The notes under the pieces are model-generated. The model was not told where the DNA came from. It made no database searches and saw only the letters and a list, made by a program, of their open reading frames with translations. Below are positions 21,901 to 33,900 of a stretch of 64,000 nt of DNA, one piece after another. The stretch's first letter is position 1. Every line of letters starts with the position of its first letter. The position numbers were made by a program, and so were the translations under genes. The stretch is from Tetragonia tetragonoides. Lineage: Eukaryota > Streptophyta > Magnoliopsida > Caryophyllales > Aizoaceae. The stretch spans positions 10,948,501 to 11,012,500 of the forward strand of contig CM076151.1 of assembly GCA_038025085.1 (NCBI GenBank). Direction: 5' to 3'.

Positions 21901-24900
21901 CGACCCAAAATACATGTCCAACTTTTCATGAAAAGATAGACCGTCCAACATTCTCTTCTGTTCATGTGTGACAAGTCAATGTTCACAAGAGGTGACTTTA
22001 TCAGCAAATGTTGCACTTCCAGCACTTGAATGTGAAATCTCTAGATGTATAAACTGAAGGCAAATTTAATGAAGTGAAGGGTTCAAATTCTGGGTCATTT
22101 GTTTGGGAATGGCGGACGAGTTGATTTTACAGTATTTAAATTAGGAAGCCAAAGCATTGATTGTAACTTTATATTCAAATGCTGGGTTTCCATTAGGACT
22201 GATTTAACTTCTAATGAGGTCTTCCTCAATATGCCTGAATTTATTTGATCTCCTCTTTGAGTTTCTTTTGGAGTTGACTGCTTGTCCTCTCTATCACTTC
22301 TATTCTGCTCTAAAAAGTAATTATATTCCTTAAAAAAAGCTGGATATCTTCTGAAATTGAATTTCTTACATTTGTTCATATTTCATACTCTTTGTAAGCT
22401 ACTAAAGATAATGTTTGAATCAGCTTATTTATGTGTCACATGTTCAAGTTTCATTAGCTTATGCCTTATTGTTACCTTGCTGCTGGTTGTCTTTGTTGGT
22501 CTTGCTGACTATTGTATTTTGTTCATTCTGTCTCCATCTGTTTGAAGTTCATATATTTGTTTTTTGACTTGCTTCCTGAACATAGATGAGAAAAAAATAA
22601 AGCTAACGTCAAATTTTTGCCGGAAAAATTATTTTTTATTTAATCTTTTTATTATATTAACAAATAGATTTCTTTCTTTTCTTTTTACCTTTTCTTTTTT
22701 GATGAGAATAGGTTTCCTTTTGCTTATGAGAAAAAAGTTGTTAATAAGAATGAGAATAAAAAAGAAACTAGAGAAGCAGGACTCAGTGTCAGGAGTCCCT
22801 TAAGGAATCCTAATTATTGAGAATGGTTGCCAATGATGCTGAATACCAGCAGAAGAAAACCCAGGAAAAGCTCCTGAAGAGGCCAGAGTGAGGCCACAAA
22901 ACACCACTTTTTGAAGAATCCAGAATAAGTAGCTAGTTTCCTGAAGATACAATCAGCTGAACCCATAGCACCCATGGAGTCACCATTGAAGCAAACCTCC
23001 AATGTCAAAGTGCTCCAACAGGGCAGCTGGATAAGTACATGCCCCCCCCCCCCCCTTGTATGTCAAAACGTCGGTACCACTAACAAGTAGCTATCTCAAG
23101 CTGCTTAAACGATGCATCGTTGTCTCAGCACTGCTGTAGCATATAACTCAATCATCAGGTAAAAAGCTCTGTGTTTTCAGTTCTGTGGATCTTGCATGCA
23201 ATCATTAGTATTTTTGATAAGGAAAAATTTTATTGATCAAATCGTGAAAGAATACAAGAATAGAGGATAAGGTATCCTCAAATAACAAACATTAAAGTAA
23301 AGTATCTACAAATCACGCCAATGGCGTTGAATGACCGTCAGTGGCACCCCCTTGAAGGCACCAGCCGCCTTCGCCCACAGGGATGCCAAATAAACTATAT
23401 GTTCCCACACTAAGTCGATACTCTTCCCCGTGTCAGAGAAAATCCTGGAATTCCTCTCTAACCACGTGCACCAAAGAATGGCTAAACAGGCACACCGCCA
23501 CAACAACCTACCCTCCTTCCCCCTCCGCATAGCAGTAAAGCGCAACTGTAGGAATTGCCCCACAGTAGCGGGGCACACAAAAGACTCCCCACACAGCAGC
23601 CTATCCCACAAGGCCCTCGCAAACTTACACATCACAAACAAGTGCAAGCAACTCTCTCCGTCTTGCCGACACATCACACACATGCTGGGAAGAAGACACA
23701 TATGTGGCCTCCGCCGTTGCACCATATCACACGTGTTCACCTTACCAAGCACCAAAGTCCACACAAAAGCACGAACCTTCAGAGGAACCTTTGACTTCCA
23801 AATATAAGAGGAAAGTGGAAAATATGGAAACTGTGACGGAAGGCTAAGTTGGTGGAGGAAGGACTTAGAAGTGAAAACCCCAGAGGAGTCCCCAATCCAA
23901 ATCCGAGAATCGCCCCTAGGGACCAGAAGCCTAGTGTGAAGGACACCCAGAAGGGAAACGAGTTCCTCCATTTCTATATCACGGGGTGGCCGTCGAAGGT
24001 GTAAATCCCAGGAACCACCAGCCCCTGAGTAAAAATCAGCCACAGACGCCCCGTGAAGAGTGGACAGACGAAAAACTCGCGGATATGCAGAAGAGAAAGA
24101 AGTTTCACCATTCCACACATCCTCCCAGAACCGGACCCGTTGACCATTACCCACATCAAACCTGACCAGAGGAAAGAATAAAGATGATACCTGGGAAACG
24201 AACTTCCAAGGGCAAGCATGGGAGACAGTGGAACTAGCTTTGGCGTCCCACCCGTTGTGCTGAAGACCGTACTTGCTTCTGATAACTCGATGCCATAGGG
24301 AGTCAGATTCCAGGGGAAAACGCCATAACCACTTACCCACTAGCAAAATGTTCTTGGACACCAACCTACCAAGACCCAAGCCCCCCTCATTTTTCGGCCG
24401 GCAAACATGGTCCCAGCTAACCAAATGATCCCTCTTACCCTCGCCAACCCCCGACCAAAGAAAGTCCCTCATCATCCTCTCAATTCTATGAGCTACACTA
24501 ACCGGAATTTTAAAAAGGGAAAGGTAGTAGAGAGGGATGCTAGCTAGGCAGGAATGTAACAACGTGATCCTCCCCCCCAAAGAGAAATACACCCCTTTCC
24601 AACCGTCTAAACGCTTAGCCACTCTCGACACCACCGGTTCCCAAAAGGAAACCGATCTAGGGTTACCTCCGAGGGGCACCCCCAAATAAGTAAGCGGCCA
24701 CTGCTGAACCTGACAACCCACTAAACCAGCCAGGGAGTTTAAAACCTCCTCCCCCACATTGACCCCCGCCAAACTACACTTAGACAGATTAATTCTCATC
24801 CCCGACACAACCTCAAAAACTTGTAAGAGCGTAAGGACCCTCTTAAAGCCTTCGGATTCCGCCGAAAGGAAGAGGATCGTATCGTCAGCAAACTGCAGGT

Positions 24901-27900
24901 GTGAAACACAGACCCTTTCCCGACCCACCCGAAATCCCTCAACAAGCCCCCGCTCCACACCCCTATCCAACATTCGACCAAGAACATCAACAACAAGGGT
25001 GAACAGAAAAGGGGAAAGTGGGTCCCCCTGGCGCAAACCGCGTGACGAAGTAAACCAATCACGCGCCGCCCCATTAACAAGGACAGAAAAACTAGCGTTA
25101 GACAAACAGCCCCGTATCCAGGTGCGCCAACGCCCCCCAAAGCCCTTCCTATCTAAGACGCGATCCAAAAAGCCCCAACTAACTCGATCATAAGCTTTCT
25201 CAAAGTCCAGCTTAAAAACAATCCCCATGCAATCATTAGTATTAAGTTTACCACAATTGCAGTCCAACAAGAATTTTTCACTGTGACTTTGGACTTAGAT
25301 ATAAAATTTGAGACAATGTATGGATTTGGATGTGGGATCCTTTGTAACTATTTTTAGAATGGAAACAAATTGATTCATGCATATACTGATCAATTGATTC
25401 ATGTTCTTATTCTCTCTAAAAAAATTTCTTTCATGTGATGGTCATGTCTTTCCCAAAGTTCCATTTGATAGTTTCTCAATACTGCAAAAAGATTTGTAAG
25501 TTTTTTTCCTTCTAATTGCTGGGAGTCTCATATCTTCACCCATATCCTTTTATCTGCTTCCATTCTATTGCTAGAAAGCATATATGTCAGGATTCTAAAT
25601 CTCAGTATTGGTCGCGCTCGGGTTAGCGATAAAGATATTGCGTTGGTGGGTTGAAACGGATGATGCGTATCAGGTCGTGGTTTTCGCAGCCTGAACTTTA
25701 GTTAGTATTTGTCATATTGGCCGTATTGGCCTTTGATTGGCAATATCAGTGGTATCAGCCATGTATCGGCCATACTGGCCATATATCAGCCTTTTCAAAC
25801 ACCCCTTGGCGTCTTGCCGTACCGGGATATCGTGTATCGGCAACCTTCAAAACCGATACGTGGCAGATCGGCTGAAATTACTACCCTGGTTTATGTCGCT
25901 TTCATTTGTAAAAGCAACACTATCTGCTATCAAGTGGAACATTCGAGTGCTATGTGGTCTGTACGTAATGTGATATACTGTAAATATAGTTAAATTTATG
26001 AGATGTAATTTTCTATGAGCAGAATTTTGATCCAGTCATGTACGTCCTGGAGAATATCCCATCAGAGGAAGATGAACTGGAATACTTTGAACATAAGGTA
26101 GTAATTTTATTGCATTCTATTATTCTTTCCCCTTTCGATAGAGATTGTCATTCTATTTTTGTTTCGCATTGCTGGTGTCAAGCTTCACTTGGATAACCTG
26201 TAAAGCATTGGATGAGATCTGTGCTTTCATTCAGGCTCGTAGTCTGTCTGCTGGAACTCTAGAATTTGAAATTGTTTCGTATGTGTTTTTGTTTTGTTTT
26301 CACATGTCTAAAGGTAAGGACACAATTGTAGTATTAATGGATCAAGAGAATCAAAAGAGGACAAGGAGTCCTCTTTCAAAAGCAATCAATGCAACAAGTT
26401 TCATATGTGTCGTGTCAAATGAGATCAAAGCACGATACATAAGCTCACTCCATTTCCTCCCATGAGGCTCCTGCCTATGGTGGCTATACCCTTAGTCTCA
26501 CAATTAATTACTTGTACCTGGAAAAACAAACACTAGATTAAGAAGATTCCAGAGTCTAGAGCTGTTGTAGACTGACCCGGACTGGGATCCATCAGGCCCG
26601 GGGTCCCGGGCACAAAAAACCCGATTCCGGTTCAGGTCTAATTTCGGGTTAAACCCCAGTAAGTATCCCGCCTAGGGCGGGGTTTGGGGAGGTCCAGATG
26701 TACGCAGTCTTACCCCTAACTAGTCGCCTAGAAGAGAGACTGTATACCCGGAATCTTAAAAAAAAAAAAAAAACTCTTCATCAGTTGTTTAGAGTCTGAG
26801 TTCCTTTCCAGCCAGACATCACCAACTAACAACCACTGGCCCTCTCACCTGCATCTCTCGCCAGTTATGTATACTGGTTGGTTGAGATTCAACATCTTGA
26901 TTATGCAATCTTCGAACTAAGAGAAAGACAGAGAAATATAAATATTAGAATTATGCAAGCTTGATTGAATCTAGGGATTTGGGAAGTAGAATTAAGGATT
27001 TTGGACTTAACTAATTGTTTCTAACGGAGATTGAACGCCATAATTTTGGCTGATGGGTTTCCAATGAGGGTGGTTGGTTTTTTTTGGGGGAGTGGATTCT
27101 TAGTGAAGATGGAGTTTTAATAAGGGGAGGGAGGGAGTGATTCTGGTAACGTGCACTTCTGCATGTGTTAGAATTTACTTCCATTCAACATTTCAACTGC
27201 AATTTTCCAAATCTTTTTCGTTTCAAATTTTATAATTTAGCGACTTTTATGATATACTGTGACTTTTGGTTTCTAAGTTCGTTCGGCGACACGGTTTTAT
27301 TGTATTCTACCTAAAGGTCCACTGGACAACTGAGGTGAGAGGTTTGACATCACTCTTGCATCTGCAAGATAAAGGCTCAATTAGAACCAGAAGTTTAACA
27401 AATGAGACTTTTAGTTATCTTTTGTTTTTTTGGTTTTGGGGGGTGGGGGGTGGTTTTGGCAATTTGTGTCTTGTCGTAGTATGCAGTGTACAGTATGTGG
27501 AAGTGGAATTGAGTTTACCTGATCATACTCGAGAACTAAGATGTTTATCATTTTGAGGTGAATATAAGAATAAAGTCTATACCAGGATTGGGGTTTGACT
27601 AGACGTGAAACTATTTCGCTTGACTATCATATAAATTTTGTTATGAAAATACCTCTATCAAATAATGTTCTTGATATTTTAGTATTACAACTTCCTAGGC
27701 TGTTTTTTGATATGAATGCAAAGAGACTTTTGGATAACATGGGTATCCAATTGCTTGACTAATCCCATGGGCCCTGAAGTTAACGTCCGGTGAAGCTGAG
27801 GGGACTCGAACCTGGGACATCTGGAATAGATCCCAGAGAGTATAGAAAGACCTCTTTAGTCCTTCACCTTCATACCTTCTTAACTTCAATATTCGGTTTT

Positions 27901-30900
27901 TCCCTTCTTATATCATGGCAACCCTCGATGAGATCACGACAAGGAGCGGCCTGAGTCGACTTGCTAGAGTTAGGGTTTGGCTGCCAAGTATGAAACAGTG
28001 ATGCTGTTGTGCTGTTTGACTATGGAGGATCCGTTTCTCCCGGGTAGTTATGTCAGGCGGAGTCTTTACCAGGGGATCTGGCAGTGCTGACCGATGAGGA
28101 GAGTTTTGTTTGTAAAATTAGGTGGTTTTAATATGTAGATCAGTAGATCAGACTGAAATAATAGCAGCTCTGTAAATTGGATGGATAGTTGAAATGGGAG
28201 TACGAAAAGTTGAAGATCTTGAAATGAAGGGAAAGAGCAAGAATGATGAATGACTATCCCTTTCATTGTGAGGGCTTCACTCTTGTTTTTAAGTTATGTC
28301 CTCAATGGAGCAGTTGGCAGTTGTCTCTGGCTACATAAGTAACACAACAGTGACCAGCCTTATGAGGAGTACTTGAAATTGCACAGTGACACTCGTTCAA
28401 GAAGTGCTGGTTATTTTCCTTACAAGTACACTACCAGATTGGCAATGCGATCTGGCTTTTTCTTTATACTCTATTCTGCCAAACCTTTTCCCGCCTCTAT
28501 ATAATGGTGGCTTTCCTGTCTCCAACTAGCTTTATGCTTCAGTTCTGTCTAGCTGAGCTCCACGTTGATGGTGTCACTTAAGAGGTCATTGATTTAACAA
28601 CTTAAGAGAGGACGAGACATCCTCTATAGGGAATAAACTTGCTCCTTGATATTCAGTTTTTGGAGGCCTTTGCCACCAATTTCCACTAAGCTTGATTTTG
28701 CTACTTAATTAATTTCTGCTCTTTCCAGGCCACTGTTAGATTAGCCCAATTGGATAGCATTTCTGAACGTTTATCCCACCATGTCATGGAGCATCATGAA
28801 GAAATGGGTAGGTTTCTTGGAAGTCTGTCTTAGCATATTTTCTCATTGCCTAAATTTTATTGTTGTATAAATTTATATTTTAGCTGCGTTAATTACTAAC
28901 TGTCAATTATTCTTACTTAGGATATTGAGTTTGAATGTTATGTGCTCTAAATGACTTTTTGATATTTTTTTGACAGTTAAGGGGATGCAATTAGTAAGAG
29001 AATTAGAGAGGGACTTGAAAATTGCCACTGTAATTTGCATGGTAGGCATTTTTTATACAGCACTAAATCCTGATGTGCAAATAATATCCTCTTGGTTCAT
29101 CCTCTTTACTCCCTCTGTCCCAAACAAATCTTGTCATTTGCTTTTTCACGGTCTTCAAGACACCACTTTGACTGTAAATAACTGCAAATATATGAATATA
29201 TAAACTATAAAATATGATTTTTTTTTTACAGTACTATTCAAAAGCAATCTAATATAAGTTTGATTACATTGAGTTTTTATTTTTATTTATTTATAATTTT
29301 CACAATAAAAGGTCAATGTTTGTGAACGATGAACTTGAAAAAGCAAATGAGAATATATGTTTGGGACGGAGGGAATGTTAATTTAGAATGTTGTGAGAAG
29401 TAATAGATTCTCAATGTAATTTTCTTGATAATTGCAGAACGGAAGGAGGCACCTGACATCTTCCATGCATGAGGTTTCAAGGGATCTCATTGTTACTTCA
29501 AATTCAAGAAAGAAACAAGCAATTTTGGTATTTACCAGTGACCTTTCCCGTTCAATTTGATGTTGTGTTTTCCTGCTATTGTTGTGTGGTTTTTATTTGA
29601 ATGTAGAGTTCTGATAGAGATTAAGAGCTCTTCTGTCGGGAGTCGATCCTAAAACATTCTTGCAATAGTAAGGTCACTCTTGAAGTCAGAACTCAGAAAT
29701 GTAGTTACCAAGTTTGCTAGCTGTTCCTGTTTCCTTCTCTTTTTCTTTTCCAATTGTGTGAATCATACAAAGAAAAGTTCGCTTTGCAAGATATCTTCTA
29801 GCACCAGTAAGAAGATTGCATGTTTTAAGGGATTGAACTCTCCATAAAGATCCTGAATTAATATTGCATTATGTGTCTCACTTGCATACATTTGTTTAAT
29901 GGGAAGAGAGTTTCTGGAGAGGCCTTTTGAGTTGAAAGAGGTTAGAGATGATATCTCTTCGCAGGTATCTTCTTTATTTTTTTTCTCTTTGGTCATAAAC
30001 TGGGTAATGGGCATAGGGTAAGGTTCTTGGAGGATGTATGGAATGGGGTTCTTTGTTCTCTTCCATGTATCATTTGATTTTCAGCTCTCTGCTCTTCATG
30101 ATGCAACGATTGCTGCTTTTTTATCTTTAAGCAGGAGTGCTTGAGATTTGGACTTACGGAGAGTTCCCCATGATTGAGAAATGGGGAAACTTACTTCTCT
30201 GATTAGTGTTCAGGACACCATTCAGCTTGTTGCCACTGGCGACTCTCGAATTTGGATTGGAGACCCTTCAGTGTCTTCTCTTGCAAATGCTTACTGGCGA
30301 CTCTCGAATTTGGATTGGAGACCCTTCAGTGTCTTCTCTTGCAAATGCTTACTGGCGACTCTCGAATTTGGATTGGAGACCCTTCAGTGTCTTCTCTTGC
30401 AAATGCTTCTTACATCATCTTAGCCTTCACAATATCCCCCTTTCCCACTAGCCAAGTTTATTTGGAGGTCAAAGGCTCTCCTCAAGGTGCATGCTTTTAT
30501 GTGGACGGTGAGCACTTGTGATATTGTTCAGTGGAGTGGAGGAGGCCTTGGTGGTCAGTTTCTCCGGATGTGTGTGTTCTATGTCACCATGATAGCGAGA
30601 CGTGTGTGCTGGGGGTGTCTTCACAATATGCTCCTTTCCCTATAGCCATGCTTTTGTGGAAGGCAAGGGTTCCTTTGAAGTTGAGAGCGTTTGTTTGGAC
30701 GATGGCGTTAGGAAGAATCAATACTGGTGATATGCTACAGAGGAGGCGTCCGGGGTTGTTTATCTCGCCCCATATGTGTGTGCTCTGGTGTGCTAGCAGT
30801 GAGACATGCTCACATATTCTTCACTGTGATATGGTTCGTATTTTGTGGGGAAAGCTGTTGGGCTTTGTGGGGGAGCAATGGGTGTTTCCTACCACAGTTT

Positions 30901-33900
30901 TGGAGATGCTACAGGTGCGCTTTCGGGCTTTTTGGGAGGGATAAGGAGATGAAGCTACAGTGGCGCAACACTGTTTTTGCTATCCTTTGGTGTTGCTGGC
31001 TAGAGCGGAATGCCAGAATTTTCTCTCTAGGGTCCCTACCACCTGAGGCACTTTGGGATAGAGTGACTTATTTAACCTCCATGTGGTCTAAGGCGGGAGG
31101 GGCTTTTAAAAGTTACTCGATTACTGAGCTTCAGAATAATTTGTTGTAATTTCTTAAGGAGGACAACTTGTCCTCTGGTGCTGTTTCCACATCTCTAATA
31201 ATCAAATTTTATTTTATCTAAAAAACAAATGATAGTGTGACTATTCTCTGGTGCATCTGGTTGGAGAGGAATTCGAGGGTCTTCTCCGTTGTGGAGAAGA
31301 AAATTGACTTAGTTTGGGATCGAGTAGTCTATCCTCTAATATACAAAAAATTTACAAGTCGCGCCAATGGCGTTGAATGACCGTAAGTGGAACTCCCTTG
31401 AAGGCCCCAGCCACCTTAACCTCACCCATTGTTTCTTGAATAATTTGATTAATAAAATTTTCTCTCATCTAAATAAAAAATGATAGCCTGACGTGTGTGC
31501 ATTTGTTCTTACACTGTGACTTTGTATGTACTTTGGGGAGGCTTTTGGATGTTTAGTTTGCCCACCTACTTTTGTTTAGCACTTCCAGGCTTCTTATCCG
31601 TGGGTGGGGGGTGTACAGAAAATAAGGTGCTACGGCAATTTTGCTTTCCTAGCTATTTTGTTGTGTACTTAGTTGGAAAGGAATGCTAGACATTCACCTG
31701 GGGTTTCTAAGCCGCTTGGATTTCCTTGGGATCAGGTTGTGTACTTGGGTTCTGTATGGGACATAGCAGTGGATGCTTTTTTTTTTTTGGGGGGGGGGTG
31801 GTGCCTCTCACTGATATTCACGTCACTAGGGCGATTTGTAGCTAGTTACACTTTTGACGACTCCTTGTCGACTTGTCCTCTATCTTTGTAACTATTACTT
31901 TTTCTTGATTAATAAAAATTTTCCTGTTAAAGAAACATACATCTTTTTTAGTTTCCAGTTCAAAAGTTGCGTTGATGTCATTGTGCATCACGTATAGCTT
32001 TTGCAATTAGCACTAAAGTGTAACCAAGGTCAGAGAAGCCCTGCTTTAACTTAAGTTTCTGACTCTTTTGAGTACGCCTGAAGCTACCATTTCCCTATAA
32101 GATAAATCATCAAAATTCACTTCCAATCTTCCTCATGACTCGTAGGAGGAGAGTTCCATCTTAAAGAAACAGTACCCTCGGTTTACCTGGTTTACCAACC
32201 AAATGGGAGGTAGTGTCCAAACTCCAAAATATTATTTTCCATTCGCATTTTCCATTCTCTAGTGTGATTTCTAGTTCTCAGACAAGTGCTGACATAATTT
32301 TTCTGTTACTCTTCCAGATGTAAGTGTCTCCATGGGAAATGGAAATATAACAAAAAGTGTATTTTCACGACAAGTAATCTGTTGTTTCATTTTAACCTTA
32401 GGAGCACTATATGTGCTGTACTTACCTCAGGAGTCCAAACTGGAAGAGGGCTCCTGGTCCTCTTCTCTCTTACTGTAATTATATTCTTTTAGAGGATTAT
32501 TAATAAACAGTCTTGGTTTCTTACCTCCACCCCCCCCCCCCCAAAAAAAAAAGAATAAAAAACACAACTGGAAAGTAATTAACTGATAATATATTGTCTC
32601 CTTTAGATTGATGTTCAGGATCAAGTGTTCGAAAAATTATTGAATGTTAGTACGGCGGCATAGTTACTGGATTTCTGCTAATAAAACTAAATCAAAGACA
32701 TGCAGTCTTGAATGATATAAATAGATAGTAGAATGATGCGGTTTACATCAGGGTAAGTAAACGTAAATTATATTGGCAGTTTTAATACTGGTCGTTTTTC
32801 TTGGGCATATTGAGAAGTAGGAAACAACTCTCAAGTTCCTTGCTTACTTTGTTTTGCATCGTGCAATTACTTTGCAGGATTTGCTTCCAGTATTAACAGA
32901 GCTGCGTCATGCACTGAGTATGCAAAAAGAGCTCGAGTCTCTTGTCGAGGAAGGGAACTTCTGTAAGGTTGATTTCTCTATAGTTGTCACATTTATTCCA
33001 CTGCAGCCAGATGGCAATCATGGTCTTTCTTCTTATTTTCTGCTTTTACCTTTGTAAGTGCAAGATTTTTTGGATGCCACTTGCTTCTCACTGAAGAATA
33101 ACTGACTGCAGGCATTTCAAGTATTTTCTGGATACTTGCAGCTTCTAGATACTCGTTCAGAGCTTTCAGCTGTACAAGAAATGAGCCGCAGTGTTGAGGT
33201 AAAATATTGGGTGACTATGAAGAATTTTTTTTTCCTGGAAACATATGGGTCTTTAACTAGTGTCAGGGTGATAACTAGCCTAGTTTCTTATAAGTCATGT
33301 ATATAATAAGGTTTTTAGACTCTCGTTCACCGCATTCTATTAATATTAACAACCTTAATAGTAACCCTGGTCCCTGAGGGGGTAGCTCAGCTGGTAAGAC
33401 CTCTGAGAAGTAATCCATAGGTCTCAGGTTCGAGTCCCCTCAGGGGTCAGGGACACTGGAGGTTTTCCTGGTCGTTAACTTCAGGGCCATGGGATTAGTC
33501 AAGTAAAGCTTGGACACCCATGTTATCTAAAAAAAACACAACCTTAATAGTTGGTGATTTATCTGTCGATTGAGCTAGAAGTTGCCAGGAAAATACATAT
33601 TTATACTTTTTTGGGGTGTATTTAATGTAAAATTCTCTTGATATGCACATCTTTTTTCCGTAAATGTACAGGTTTGGCTGGAGAATACTCTTCAGAAGCT
33701 GGATTCCTTACTGTTACAAGTTTGCCAGTTTTTCAAAGAGGAGAAATATGTTACTGTATGTATATGTTCGCTTTGTTCTTGACTCCTTGAATTACTTGAA
33801 AAGTCAGTGCAGTACTATGTCATCTCATTTATTCTTCCTGTTGTCTTGTCTGTTTGGTTCTTATGGAAATACTGGTTTCGTATGGAAATGTAACATGACT

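Noticed and set aside
22814..23008. Minus-strand 64-codon frame in VPS50 intron 2
   Set aside because: No recognisable motif and no relation to a known element.
23041..23058. Runs of C or G (also near 31790, 32530, 41213, 47819, 49216) as biological signals
   Set aside because: Simple homopolymers that can also reflect sequencing slippage; no associated feature except the frameshift in the 41.2 kb LINE.
23306..25270. A 654-codon 'gene' on the minus strand starting at 25270
   Set aside because: The first 15 or so codons come from host DNA outside the LINE's target duplication. The frame is the 3' part of LINE ORF2 joined by chance to an upstream ATG.
33373..33450. tRNA gene
   Set aside because: A and B boxes are present but no full cloverleaf with paired acceptor and anticodon stems; it is the head of a SINE with tail and target duplication.
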